64,000 nt of DNA, from the NCBI GenBank assembly GCA_027257055.1, contig JAPVLO010000133.1, positions 1,860,001-1,924,000 of the forward strand. The letters run 5' to 3'. The notes under the pieces were generated by a model that was given only the letters and a program-made list of their open reading frames with translations, searched no databases and was not told where the DNA came from. Below are positions 35,940-47,309 of this stretch, piece by piece (position 1 is the stretch's first letter; each line of letters begins with the position of its first letter). The stretch is from Cephalopachus bancanus. Taxonomy: Eukaryota; Chordata; Mammalia; Primates; Tarsiidae. A program made the translations under genes and the position numbers.

Positions 35940-36927
35940 TTTAAATGTAGTTCATCTGTCCAAAATGGAGTTACAGAAGACTAGATTTACCACTCCAGCT
36001 GAAACAAAAAGAAAGAAAGAAACAGGAAAATAAACAAAAGACAAATGGAAAAATATAAGAGAAAAAGCAAGGGAGAATAACGGTCCATGAAGGGCAGTGG
36101 GGGATGATGTGAATCCAACATCTGTCTCAGCTTGTAGAGAGTATCTGGAGCAGAATGTAGGGAGAGAAAATATATAAAAAGCCCAGGAGAATCCTTAAGC
36201 TGAAGAGATGGAATTGAGAGTTCAGGGAGACCAAGTTGGACGGAGCTTTACCAAACAGAGCAGTGGAGGAAGAGAATTGCACTGCGAATTCTTGAAGAGA
36301 GTTCCTCTTGAGTAATAGGTGAGTACTAATCAGTGAATCTGTCTGAAGAAATGACCTAAAACTGAGTGAATAATCTCTCACATGGGTTAGAGTACCCCAG
36401 CTCTCACAAAGAACTGAGGTTTGTGCATGTCTCTACCAGCCATACTGAAAAAATTCATTATTCACAAGGTATTAGATATTCAAAAAGTATTTAGAGTACT
36501 ATTTCAGTAATTGAGGGAAAAAAGTCATAGACTAAGATTAAACACTGCGGTGTTCTGCTATAAGAGAAGATCAATAATTTAGCTGCATTTATAAATAAAG
36601 CCCAAGAATGTTTATAAGAATGAAAAAATATCTAACAAATGTAAAGTTAAATTTACAATGTCTAGCATTCAGTAAAAAATAAGCAGGCATTCAAAAAAGT
36701 GAAAAAAATATGATCCATAATAGGATTAATCAAAGTCAAACCTGAATACAAAAATTATAGAATTAGCACACAATACATTGAAACAGTTATTATAACAGTA
36801 TTCTATATTTATCTACGAAAGCTAAAAGGAAATGAACACATGGTGGTAGAAAGTGAAAAAATAGAGACCGAGGAGGATGGGTGAAGCAGGGAGACTAGGA
36901 GGGAGGATGAAGAGAAGTGGGCTAAAG
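35940..36927 (+). mobile_element. Old L1 5' region (L1M-type)
   Basis: Sense strand. The 36,660-36,840 part matches the L1M region around the start of ORF1: TCTAGCATTCAGTAAAAAATA, AAAAATATGATCCATAATAG, AATTAGCACACAATACATTG and ACAGTTATTATAACAGTATTC. The purine-rich 35,940-36,450 stretch is compatible with older L1 5'UTR. No frame survives. The hAT element at 36,928 interrupts it. Confidence 0.65.
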
Positions 36928-37365
36928 CAGCAGTCCCCAACCTTTTTGACATGAGAAGTCAGTTTTGTGGAAGATAATTTTTTCATGGACTGGGGGTGGA
37001 AGGATGGTGTAGGGATGATTCAAGTACATTACATTTAATATGCACTTTATTTCTATTATTGTTACATTGTAATACACAATGAAATAATTATACAACTTAC
37101 CAAATGCAGAATTAGTGGGAGACCTAAAGCTGTTCTCCTGCAACTGGGTGGCCCCATCTGGGGGTGATGGGAGATAGTTACATCTGAAGTGTACTGCTTG
37201 CATATAGTCTACATTGTAATCTCATTTTGGTTGCTTTTACTGCAGAAAATCTTGCTTCACAAAGATAGGATGTTGGAAATGGAAGCAGGTTTTTTCATGT
37301 TTTTTGTGGCAATCTCAGGATATACTGCCTTGACTTTAATCCAGGGCATATAGAGAGTAGAAGTT

Positions 37366-37656
37366 ACCGGGCTCGGTGGCTCAACCTGTAATCCCGTGCC
37401 TTTGGGAGGCTGAGGTGAGTGGATTGCCTGAGCCCGCGGGTTCCAGACCCGCCTGGGCTGAGAGACCTCATCTCTACAACAAATCAAAAATCAGCCGGGC
37501 GTGGTAGCGCATGCCTGTAATTCCGGCTACTCGGAAGGCTGAGGCGGAAGATTGCCGGAGCCCAGCAGGTCGAGGCTGCGGTGGCCGGGAGCGGCCACTG
37601 CACTCCAGTCTGGGTGACAGAGTGAGACTCCAACTCAAAAAAAAAAAAAAAAAAAA
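37366..37656 (+). mobile_element. Alu SINE inside the hAT element
   Basis: Starts ACCGGGCTCGGTGGCTCAACC and ends CAACTC plus A(19). The direct repeat GTAGAAGTT occurs at 37,357-37,365 and 37,659-37,667. Left arm GGGCTGAGAGACC, related to the shortened type. The B-box arm reads GCGGGTTCCAGACCCGC. CpG-rich and probably among the younger copies. It interrupts the transposase C-terminal coding region. Confidence 0.95.
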
Positions 37657-38035
37657 GGGTAGAAGTTGTCTCAAATATACTTCTAAGACAACCATCATTT
37701 GTGATCTCAAGTACTCCTCTTCTAGCATAGAAAAAGTCGACTCACCTTGCCTATTTACAAGTGGGTCCCAGATCCATTTCTTTCCAGTTCAGGTGTCTTT
37801 TTGTGCTTGGGAAGTAATGCTCAAACTCTTTTGAAAGTTGAGATAGGTAATCATGCATTGCTGGGAAAAAGAAGGCCTTGGCTTAGTTTCTTACAAAATC
37901 TCTGCTAATGTTTGAAACATGTCAAAAACCCCAATGTACACTCATTGCCCCATAATTCCAGTTTGCCTTTGAATGTAGCCACTTTATCTGCCAACTTGAA
38001 CACAGTTGTCATTCTCTTCTAGAAGTGACAGATTT

Positions 38036-38352
38036 GGCCAGGCATGGTGGCTCATGCCTATAATCCCAGCACTTTGGGAGGCTGAGATGAGAGGATTGCC
38101 TGAGCCCACAGGTTTGAGATCACCCTGGGCAACTTGGCAAGACCTCATCTCTACAATAAATCAAAAAATTAGCTGGGCATGGTGGCACACACCTGTAGTC
38201 TCAGCTACTTGGAAGGTTGAGGTAGAAGGACTGCCTAAGCCTAGCGGGTTGAACTGTGGTGGCCATGAGCATGCCACTGCACTCCAGCCTGGGCAATGGA
38301 GTGAGACTTCAACTCAAAAAACAAACAAACAAACAAGCAAACAACAACAGAT
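38036..38352 (+). mobile_element. Older Alu SINE inside the hAT element, AAAC-repeat tail
   Basis: Starts GGCCAGGCATGGTGGCTCATG, the only copy here with the ancestral extra base (CTCATGCCT instead of CTCAGCCT) in the A-box region. It keeps CAGCACTTTGGGAGG and GGGCAACTTGG. The tail evolved to (AAAC)n at 38,318-38,346. The perfect direct repeat AAGTGACAGATT is at 38,023-38,034 and 38,353-38,364. Looks closest to an ancestral AluJ-like form. Confidence 0.95.
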
Positions 38353-40066
38353 AAGTGACAGATTGAGTTCTTTGAAAAGGTTGAATATATCACATAATTA
38401 AGCAAGTTGTGTGACCCATTCTGCGTCACTGATTATGCTGCCAGTGGTGACTGTTTTTCTAGAAAAAAAATCTCTGGAGTGACTCTCATGGCTTAAAAAC
38501 TCTGAGTCCATCTCCTCACAGAGCAGTGTGAACAGATGCGAGTTAAGGGCATGTACCTTAATGTCGTTGATTTTAATCACATCCTACAAAACATTGTTAA
38601 GTTCAGGTGACATTTCTTATGGATGACACAGTGCATAGAGTCACATTCAGAAGTGACCTCTTTGACTCAAGTTGTGAAGCCAGAAAGCTGTCCAATCATG
38701 GCAGTCACTCCATCTGTGCATATGCCGACACAAAATGACCAATTCAATTTTCCTGATAGGTAATCATTCAGAGATTTGAATAGTTCTGCAGTTGTGGTAT
38801 TAGTTGGCAACAAAAATGCTCCCAACATATCCTCATGCACATCATCCTGAAAAATATATCACACCAAAACAAGTATTGTTGCCTTGTTGTCAATATCGGT
38901 AGACTTCTCAAGCTGGATTGTGTACCACCATGATTCAGTAATCCTCTCTACCAATTGTGCCTCAATATCCTCTGCAATTCCATACATTCATCTAGTTATG
39001 GTGCTAAGCCAAAAAGGAACACATGCCACCTTTTGAACTGCAGCCTCCCCTAAAAGTCCACAACAAATGTCCTTAGCAGTAGGCAGAATTGACTTTTCAA
39101 CAATAGTAAAGGCCTTCTTAGTTTTAGTCACTAAGAATCATGCTCGCAATGCAGATACATTTGATAAAGTGATGACCTTCAATAACTGTGATTATTCTTC
39201 ATGTTAAGATTTTTTTTTCCTTTTGTAAAACACCAGGGCTTGTCTTTTAATGCAGGGTGCTTGGTCTCCATGTGATGAAGCAGTTTTGAAGATTTCATGA
39301 CTTTGTTGGATAGCTGGTTGCCACGTATTATACAAAGCTGGCTTGGAAGATATGCATCATCTATTGTGATGAACCTGAAATTTAAGTAGGACTCTTGGTA
39401 TTTTCTTTTAACTGTAGCTTTCTTTCTGTTGGCAGTCACAGAATCTTGTGTTGTCTCATAATTGGGTCTTTCCCCATTTCCAAAAAGCTCTCCAGTGACA
39501 TTTGACTTTTACTCATTTTGGATAGGATTAGCTTGTGAACTTATCAAATCTGTGACTGAGATAAGTGCATAGTGCAGAGAAGAGATGTGGATGGAAGTGA
39601 TAAATAAAATAATATGTAGGCCACATACAGACCAAAATTTAGCTGTATGATTGAAGTATATCAGCTCACTTGCCACACACTGATAGGGTTTTGATACGAG
39701 TCTGCAAACCATTAATTTATTATGGTCTTTGTGCAGTAAACCTCACTGCTAATGTTGATCTGTATTTGCAGCTGCTCTCCAGTGCTAGCATCATCACCTC
39801 AGATCATCAGGCATTAGATTCTCCTAAGGAGCACACAACCTAGATCTCTCGCATGCACAGTTCACAATACAGTTCATGCTCCTATGAGAATATAATGCCA
39901 CTGTTGATCTGACAAAAGATAGAGTTCACAAAGTAATGCACACAATGGGGAGCAGCTGTAAACACAGAAGATGCTTTACTCACTTGCCTGGCCCTCACTT
40001 TCAGTTGTGCAGCCCAGCTCCTAACAACCCATCCATAACCAAGCGATTGGGGACCCTGGGTTAAAG

Positions 40067-40762
40067 GGTAAAACCATGCAGTCAATTAAAGTAAATTCTA
40101 GAACAAAGAATAGTCTAATAATAATGGAAATTCTTAGATAATGTTAAGAAGGTCAATTCATCACGATGATATGATTCTTAATATTAGTGTATCTAATAAT
40201 AGACTTTTAAAATAAATGAATACAAATTGAAAAATTGCAAGAGTAGCTAGGCAAATCTACAAGTCAGAGATTGTTACTTCTCTCTCTCTGTTACTGATTG
40301 AACAATTAGAACAGAAATAAAAGTTAGAATTTGTAAAAAAAAAAAAAAAAGACTATCTACCAGTTTGACCTAACTGACATTGATGAAACATTCTACCTCA
40401 AACCAACAGTTTTTTTTTTGCTCTATTTTAAGCTACTTTATTGAAGTGTGATTGACATGTAAGAAGCTGTACATACTAATGTATACAATTCCATGAATTT
40501 AAGAGTAAGTATATAAGTATATTGCTTATAATTATCAGCACTGTATTGTGCACTTATAATTTGCTAAGAGGGTAGATTCTATGGTAAGTGTTCTTACCAC
40601 TATCACTACAACCAACACGAGAATAATAATAATTATAACAATAAAAAAAGGAAACATTGAGATGGATATGTTTATGGCCTTGATGGTAGAGTTGGTGTCA
40701 CATGTGTACTACAAATTTTTGTCAAGTGTAATGAAACACTTATCACAATACATGACAGTTTG
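40067..40762. mobile_element. Mosaic of old L1 pieces
   Basis: 40,070-40,395: sense L1M ORF2 endonuclease region (GAACAAAGAATAGTCTAATA, AGGTCAATTCATCACGATG, ACCTAACTGACATTGATG). 40,430-40,510: antisense 3'UTR (TACTTTATTGAAGTGTGATTGACATG). 40,545-40,755: sense 3'UTR (GCTAAGAGGGTAGATTC, TTAAGTGTTCTTACCAC-like, GATGGATATG). All are strongly diverged. This is the substrate into which the younger L1 inserted at 40,763. Confidence 0.6.
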
Positions 40763-40774
40763 ATCTATAAAACT
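40763..40774 (+). repeat. Target-site duplication, left copy
   Basis: ATCTATAAAACT, identical to 47,298-47,309; brackets the minus-strand L1. Confidence 0.85.
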
Positions 40775-40999
40775 TTTAAAAAAATTTTTATTATAAAGAT
40801 GTGGGGTACATTTCAGGATTAGGTATACAAACAGTGATCATGCAGATACCCTTGTTGATGAGGTATGCCCCTCCCTCCCCTAGCAGTTTCACTCAACTGC
40901 CAATCCCACCTCCCCTCCCAGTTTCCCACTACTGCCAATTGCTTTCTTATAGAATTATAATTGTTCAAAGTCCATTTATGAGTGAGAACATATGGAACT

Positions 41000-43900
41000 C
41001 TGTTCTTTGTTTCTGTAATAAATCACTGAGTATGATCGACTCCAAATCCATCCAAGTTGCTGCTAAGTCCATACATTTGTCCTTCTTTATGGCTGCGTAA
41101 TATTCTATTGTGTATATGTACCACATTATTTTTATCCAATCCAGCTTCGATGGTCAACACAGTTGGTTCCATGTTTTTGCTATTGTGAATAGAGCTGCAA
41201 CAAACATATGAGTACAGGTATCTTTGTAGATTGATTTGAGTTCCTCCAGGTATATTCCCAATAGGGGAATTGCTGGGTCATATGGAAGGTCAATTTCTAG
41301 TTCTTTCGGAAATCACCACACTGTCTTCCAAAGAGGCTGCACCAGTTTGCATTCCTACCAGCAGTGGAGAAGTATTCCTTTTTCTCCACATCCTCGCCAG
41401 CATCTGTTGTTGTTAGTTTTATTAATGACAGCTATTCTTACAAGGGTTAGGAGGTATCTCAGTGTGGTTTTGCATTTCTCTGATGCTGAGTGAGGTTGAG
41501 CACTTTTTTATGTGTCTGTTGGCTGCCCATATATCTTCTTTTGAGAAGTGTTTGTTCATGTCTTTTGCCTACTTTGTGAAGAGGTTGTTTTTTTTTTTTT
41601 CCTTTTGGTACGTTTCAGTTCCTTGTCGATCCTAGATTTTAGGCCTTTGTCAGATAGAGTTGGCAAATATATTTTCCCATTCTGTGGGCTGTCTCCCTGC
41701 TCTCTTGATGGTTTCCTTTGCTTTGCAGAAGCTTGTTAATTTGATGAGGTCTCACTTGTTTATTTTATTTCTCAAGGTGCTGGCCTTTGGGATCCTGAAT
41801 AGAAATTGGTTTCCAGTTCCAATTTTCATAAGGGTGTCTCCTGTTTTCTAAGATTCTTATAATTTGAGGTTTTATATTCAGGTCTTTGATCCATTTAGAA
41901 TTATTTTTTGTGTATGGTGATAGGTAGGGGTCCTGTTTCAATCTTCTGCATGTTGTCAGACAGTTTTCCCAGCATCATTTACTAAATAGGTTCTCCTCTT
42001 CCTTGTGGCTGTTGTTGGAAGCTTTGTCAAAGATGAGTTGGTTGAGGAATTGAGGCTTTGCTTCCGGAATCTCCTATCCTGTTCCATTGGTCTATGTGCC
42101 TGTTCTTGTACCAATACCAGACTGTTTTGATTACTGTAGCTTTACAGTCAAGTTTGAAGTCTGGAAGTGTGATACCTCCTGCTTTGTTTCTTTTGCTAAG
42201 GATTGTTTTAGCTATTTGTGGTCATTTATGTTTCCCTATGAATTTCTGTATTGTCATTTCCAGGTCAGAGAAGAATGGTGTTGGGAGCTTAATGGCTATT
42301 GTGTTGAATCTGTAGATTGCCTTTGGTAGGATGGACATCTTAACAATGTTGATTCTTCCTATCCATGAGCATGGAATACTTTTCCATTTGTTTGTGTCTT
42401 CTTGGATGTCTTTAAGCAGTATTTTGTAATTTTCATTGTATAGGTCTTTCACTTCTCTGGTTAGGAAAATGCTGAGATATTTCATTTTTTTGCTGGATGT
42501 TGTAAATGGAATTGTGCTTTTTATTTGGATCTCTGCCTGCTTGTTGTTGATGTAAAGGAATACAACTGTCTTTTGCAAATTTATTTTGTAACCTAAGACT
42601 TTCCCAAAGTCCTTTATGAGTGCAAGTCAGTTTTTAACAGATTCTCTTGGATTTTCAAGGTTTAGGATCATCATCAGCAAATAGGGATAACTTGACTTCC
42701 TCATTTCCTTTCGAATTCCCCTGATTTCCTTCTCTTGACTAATTGCCTGAGCTAGGACTTCCAACACAATATTGAGTAAGATGGGTGAGAGTGGGCAGCC
42801 TTGTCTTGTTCCAGTTTTTAGGGGAAATGATTTTAGTTTCTGTCCATTTAGCAATATGTTAGCTGTGGGTTTGTTGTAGATGGCATTTACTATTTTTAGG
42901 TATGGTTCTTCTATTCCTAGGTGTTTGAGGTTTTTATCAAGAAGGGATGCTGGATTTTAACAAAAACTGTTTCTGCATCTAATGAGATAATCATGTGTTT
43001 CTTGTTTGATGTATTTAATGACAGTTATGGTCTTGCAAATGTTGAATCAGCCTTGCATGCTGGGGATGAAGTCTACTTGGTCATGGTAGATGATTTTTGA
43101 GTTGTGTTTTCGGATTCAATTTGCTAGAATCTTGTTGAGAATTTTTGCATCTATGTTCATAAGGGATATTGGCCTGTAGTTCTCTTTCTTTGTTGATCTT
43201 TACCTGGTTTGGTATCGTATAATGTTAGCTTTGTAAAATGATTTGGGGAGAATTTCATCTTTCTCAATTGCCTGGAATACTTTCAACAGGATTGGTACCA
43301 GCTCCTCCTTGTAGGTATTGTAGAATTCTGCTGGAAAGCTGTCCAGTCCAAGGGCTTTTTTATGTAGGTTGTTTTCTTATGACAGAGTCAAATTCCTGGG
43401 TTGTTACTGGTCTATTCAGTGTTTCCACGTCTTCTTGTTTTAACCTGGGGAGGTTATGTGATGTCAGAAAGTTCTCTATTTCATCTAGATTATCAAGTTT
43501 GTTTCCATATAGGTGTACATAGTAATCTCCAATACTCTTTTATATCTTCGGTGTCAGTTGTGATTTGATCTTTTGTATTCTGATTGTGTTTATTTGGGCT
43601 TTTTCTCTCTTTTTCTTGGTCATTCTGACTAGGGGTCCATCAATTTTATTAATTATTTCAAAGAAACATCTTTTGTTTTGTTGATAATTTCTATGATATT
43701 TTTGTCCTCTATGTCCCGCATTTGAGCTCTTATTTTTGTGATTTGGGTTATTCTGCTAAAGTTGGAGTTTTGGCGATCTTCTCTTTCTAGTTCCCTTAGG
43801 TGATTTGTTAGGTTTTCCACTTGTGATCTTTCCATTTTCTTGATATGTGCTTGTATAGATATAAATTCCCCTCTTAGAACCGATTTCATGGCATCCCAGA

Positions 43901-44759
43901 GGTTTTGGTATGATGTTTCTTCATTTTCATTTGTTTCCATGAATCTTTCAATTTCTTCTTTGATTTTAGTGTTGACCCAGTTGTTGTTCAGCATCATGCT
44001 GTTTAGTGTCCACGTCTTTGTGGTCTTTGGGAAATGTTGTTGGTTTTAATATTTATCTTTATTCCACTGTGGTCTGAGAATGTGCATGGCAAGATTTAAA
44101 CCTTATGGAATTTGTTTATGTTTGATTTATGACCAAGAATGTGATCGATCTTGGAATATGTTCCCTGTGGTGATGAGTAGAATTTATATTCTGTGGTTCT
44201 TGGGTGGAATAATCTGTAGGTATCCACTCAGTCCACTTGGTCAAGTGTCAAGTTTAGGTTCTGGATTTCCTTGTTGATTTTTTGACTTGATGATCTATCT
44301 AGGGCTGTCAGTGGGGGTATTTAAGTCCCCTGCTATGATAGTGTTAGCATCAATATCTTTTTTTAGTTTATTTAGTAGTTGTTTTATAAGCGGTGGTGTT
44401 CCTGTGTTGGGTGCATATGTGTTTAGGATGGATATTTCTTGTTGGTGGATTGAACCTTTTATCATTATGTAGTGTCCTTTTGGATCTTTTAAAATATTTG
44501 ATAGCTTAAAGGTTGTTTTGTCTAACATTAAGATTGCAACTCCTGCCCTCTTTTGTGATCCATTTTCCTAGAAACACATTTTCCATCCTTTAACATTCAG
44601 TCTGTGTGGGTCACTTTTAGTGATATGAGTCTCCTGAATGCAACAAATAGTGGGGTCGTGGTTTCTTAATCACTCCAGCATTCTGTGTCTATTCAGTGGT
44701 GCATTTAGTCCATTCACATTCAAGCTAATTATTGAAATGTGGGGGCTTATCCCTGTCAT
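41000..44759 (-). pseudogene. L1 ORF2 pseudogene (endonuclease-reverse transcriptase)
   Basis: The start codon at 44,759 begins MTGISPHISIISLNVNGLN, the canonical ORF2 amino end. The endonuclease part is legible (GWK, KGHYIMIKGS, GDLNTP, SDHSGIK) and the RT part includes [10 protein letters not shown] and SLFADD; the YADD-type catalytic box is followed by a small deletion that shifts frame. Later blocks ([33 protein letters not shown]) fall in different frames. The C-terminus ends near 41,000. In a working element the product nicks DNA and reverse-transcribes L1 RNA; this copy is dead. Confidence 0.92.
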
Positions 44760-44825
44760 GAGATTCTTATAGAGTTGTTGTTGTTCCTGTTTCTTTGTTG
44801 TCTTTCCTTTGGCTTTGGGGTTGAT

Positions 44826-45713
44826 TCATGTGTATTTTCCATCTTTTCCCTGTACTTTTGTGAAGAACGTTGCCATTCTTTTCTCGTTTTCTTCTGTGTT
44901 TATTACTTTCTTAAGTGTTTCTTGCAGAGGTTGTCTGGAGGCAGCATGAGTTCTTAGGGATTAGATGTCTGGGAAAGATTTTAATTCTCCCTCATTGATG
45001 AAGCTTAGTTTGACTGGGTATGTTACTCTTGGTTGAAATTGTTTATCTTTGAGAACTTTGAAGATTGGGCTCCAAGCTCTCCTAGCTGAAGTGTTTCTGT
45101 AGCTAAATCTGCTGCTAATCTAATTGGTCTTCCCTGGTAGGTAATCTGACCTTTTCTCTTGCTGCCTTTAGGACTTATTCTTTTACACCTACTTTGTTTA
45201 GGCAAATTTTTAATGTGTCTGGGAGTTGATCTTCTCATTTGTTTTCTTGCAGGGGTTCTCTGAATCTGTTGTGTTTGAATTTTTGCATCACTGATGAGAT
45301 GAGGGAACTTTTCTTGAATAATTTCATGGAATGTTTGTTCCAGGGTGGTCTCTGTCTCTCTCTTTCTGTCTCAGGAAGTCCCATTACTCTTAGGTTCGGG
45401 CACTTGAAATAATCGTTCAACTCTTGAAGGTTTTGTTCTGTCTTTTAAAGCTTCTTTTATATTTTTTTGGCCGTATGGGTTAGTTCTGTATTTTAGTCTT
45501 CAAGTTCTGAGATTCTTCTGCTTGGCTAATTCTGCTTTCCATGTTTATTGGTTTGTTATTTATTTCAATCACAGTATTCTTTACTGCTGTTATTTCAGTT
45601 ATCAATTCCTTCCTATTTTCCTCTCGTCTTTCCTCAATTCTTTTTATTCTCTCTATTAATGTCTTGATTTCTGGGTTTGTCATATGTGACCAGTCATTCT
45701 GGGGGCTCTTCAT
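44826..45713 (-). pseudogene. L1 ORF1 pseudogene (RNA-binding chaperone)
   Basis: Candidate start at 45,713 (MKSPQNDWSHMTNPEIK) followed by a charged coiled coil (about residues 10-75). The RRM region is legible near 45,235-45,420 (PNLRVMGLPE). The C-terminal domain follows (ITYQGRPIRLAADLATETLQ), then FINEGELKSFPD. A premature TAA at 44,961-44,963 precedes the family-typical tail (LQETLKKVINTEEN), which runs in the same frame to a TGA at 44,826-44,828. That leaves 66 bp to the ORF2 start, matching the usual L1 spacer. Frameshifts separate the domains. Confidence 0.9.
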
Positions 45714-47297
45714 TGTTTGCGCTCCTAAGTCTGTTTTCTCAGTGTCTTACCTCCCAGGAGTCTGTGTGAGACCTATATTCTTCTTTTGGTTTCTCTTCAT
45801 TTGTGTTGATTTTCCTCCCCACTTTTTCCTTTTTATTTTTATCCCCCCCATCTTCTTTAATTCTGTTGTTCAGGGGTGGAGGGGTTGCTTTTACTTCTGT
45901 TTGTTCAATCTCCTGTTTTTCCTTATGTATATCCTCTGCCTTTGTTCAATTTTTGAGCTGGACTGTAGGTTAGGGGTGATCATTTTTGCAGTTTTGAGAT
46001 TTAATTGAGGAGGGAGCTGTGATTCAAAATCTATCTCCAGATCCCAGTATCCACCGGCAGGTGTATGGATAATCTGGAACCCACTTCCCACTGCCTTGCA
46101 ATCTGTCCATGCAGTGGGGTTATGCGTTTACTCCCTGAAAGCAAAGTGAGGTAAGAAAAGGGAAAAGAATGGAACAGGGCATGGGGGAAAGAGGGAGGTG
46201 GAGAGAGAGAACTATGAGGGAAAACAGACAAATGTACCAACTAACAAATGAAAAGAGACACAAAGACAGATATGAGTAAAAAGAAAAACAGCAACAACAA
46301 ACAAACCAACAAACATACGAAAAAACTAAAACATACAATGATACAGACATAGAAGTTAACCAACCTCCTTATTGGTGTGCTATTCACCTATACAAACTTG
46401 AGGTCTAAAGGGGAAAAAAATAGAATAGAATAAAGTCAGTAAACTAACAGAACCAATGCAAGTATGAAAATGTTATTGATAACAGTAAGAAGACAGAGAA
46501 AAGGGAAAAAAGGATGGGTAAGACAAACAGACAAATAAAAAAATAAAACAAGGGAATCAAGTACACTCTGAGACTTTTCCTTTAAATCCAGTTTGCTTTC
46601 AGCTCTGATTTCTGTCATTGCAGGCTGGTAGAGTTGTTCACAGTTGGTGTCAGTTGCCCCTGGCCTGCTGTGGAGGGTGGTTCAGATCTGGGCTGCCTAC
46701 CAAATCTGCCACTCAGATCTGGCCTGTGTCTATCTAGCATGGGGGAGGGGCTTCTCACCCTCCCATTATGATGTTCTTACCTTGAACCCCAAGCTGGGAG
46801 ATGGGCTGAGGTGGGTGGAGCTGATGCCTTTTCCTGCTGCAGCCCAAGACTGCTGGGCAATGCAGGCCAGCTTAGCACTGGGCTACTCTGGCCAATCTGG
46901 GCAGAAGTCAGAGGCTGCCCAGGGCAGGAGGGAGCAGGCAATTGTAGTGGTGGTGGCAGCCTCTGCTTCAGTGGAACATGGGAGGAGCTCCATGAGCCTG
47001 GCTCTGGGTGAGGGGTGGGGCATGGCAGTGGCAGCAGCAGTGGCATGGTTTCAGTAGTATGGTGCTTGGGTGGGGCTTTACAGGTCTGGGAGCCATGGGT
47101 TGCCACAGGCAGGGGTGGGGCAATGGTCGCATCAGCAGCAGCAGTGGCGGTGGCGGTGGTGAGCAGTGTGTGAAGAGCTGGCTGGCAACGTTGAGAGCTG
47201 CAGCTCCCAGGGGACAGCAAGAGTCGTTATGGGTGTTCTTTTTCGTGGGGGGTCTCACAGACCAAACTATCCCATTGCCATCTTGCCACAAATCCCT
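45714..47297 (-). promoter_or_regulatory. L1 5'UTR / internal promoter region
   Basis: About 1.58 kb upstream of ORF1. The first ~650 bp of the element (46,620-47,290) are strikingly GC-rich and CA/TG-rich against the AT-rich surroundings. Near the very 5' end is GCCATCTTG on the plus strand (47,277-47,285), the complement of the YY1 core found in primate L1 promoters. No tandem monomers are seen. The open frames here on both strands are by-products of composition. Confidence 0.8.
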
Positions 47298-47309
47298 ATC
47301 TATAAAACT
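47298..47309 (+). repeat. Target-site duplication, right copy
   Basis: ATCTATAAAACT, identical to 40,763-40,774. Confidence 0.85.

Larger units (their letters stand above)
37230..39439 (-). pseudogene. hAT (Charlie3-type) transposase pseudogene
   Basis: The N-terminal part is open for 86 codons from 39,439: KRKYQESYLNFRF, then a BED-type zinc finger in which the usual second cysteine of C-x2-C is arginine (CIIRG) while the H-x4-H pair (HHMETKH) remains. Near 38,660-38,720 the RNase H-like core motif GICTDGVTAMIGQLSG is legible but followed by a stop. The C-terminal dimerisation signature LLPFPTSYLCEARFSAVKA is legible at about 37,230-37,310. Two Alus (37,366-37,656; 38,036-38,352) and many stops and frameshifts make it dead. 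The relation to ZBED5-like host proteins is family knowledge. Confidence 0.85.
36928..40058 (+). mobile_element. Charlie3-type hAT DNA transposon (MER1 family), near complete
   Basis: Left terminus CAGCAGTCCCCAACCTTTTTG; right terminus GATTGGGGACCCTG, its imperfect inverted complement. Flanking 8-mers GGCTAAAG (36,920-36,927) and GGTTAAAG (40,059-40,066) agree at 7 of 8, the hAT target-duplication length. Subterminal blocks (ACATTTAATATGCACTTTATTTC; CAGATCATCAGGCATTAG; CCTAGATCTCTCGCATGC) are those of MER1/Charlie3. Without the two inserted Alus it is about 2.5 kb. The transposase gene lies on the minus strand and is broken. Confidence 0.9.
40775..47297 (-). mobile_element. Essentially full-length L1 retrotransposon
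   Basis: 6.5-kb L1 with 5'UTR, ORF1, spacer, ORF2 and 3'UTR in order on the minus strand, bracketed by a 12-bp perfect target duplication. The 3' end (left) carries an eroded A-rich tail. The 5' end (right) reads GGCAAGATGGC, the YY1-type motif that sits at the start of full-length primate L1s, so the element is not 5'-truncated. Both ORFs have many stops and frameshifts, so it cannot move. It is more decayed than the L1 at 60.6-64 kb, which has the same orientation. Confidence 0.93.

Noticed and set aside
37474..37834. Open frames of 84-107 codons over an Alu, on both strands
   Set aside because: They translate Alu consensus sequence (for example the FFFFFFLSWSLTLSPRLECSG type) and its A-tail. 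The same peptides recur over other Alus at 3376, 29,064, 48,503 and 52,465, so they are not separate genes.
42222..44528. Separate small genes on the minus strand (75-118 codons)
   Set aside because: They are successive pieces of the single broken L1 ORF2 and keep L1 order.
46620..47290. GC-rich block resembling a CpG island or gene promoter with several long frames
   Set aside because: It is the 5'UTR of the full-length minus-strand L1: it ends at the YY1-type motif and the 12-bp target duplication, and ORF1 and ORF2 follow. CpG density is also low.
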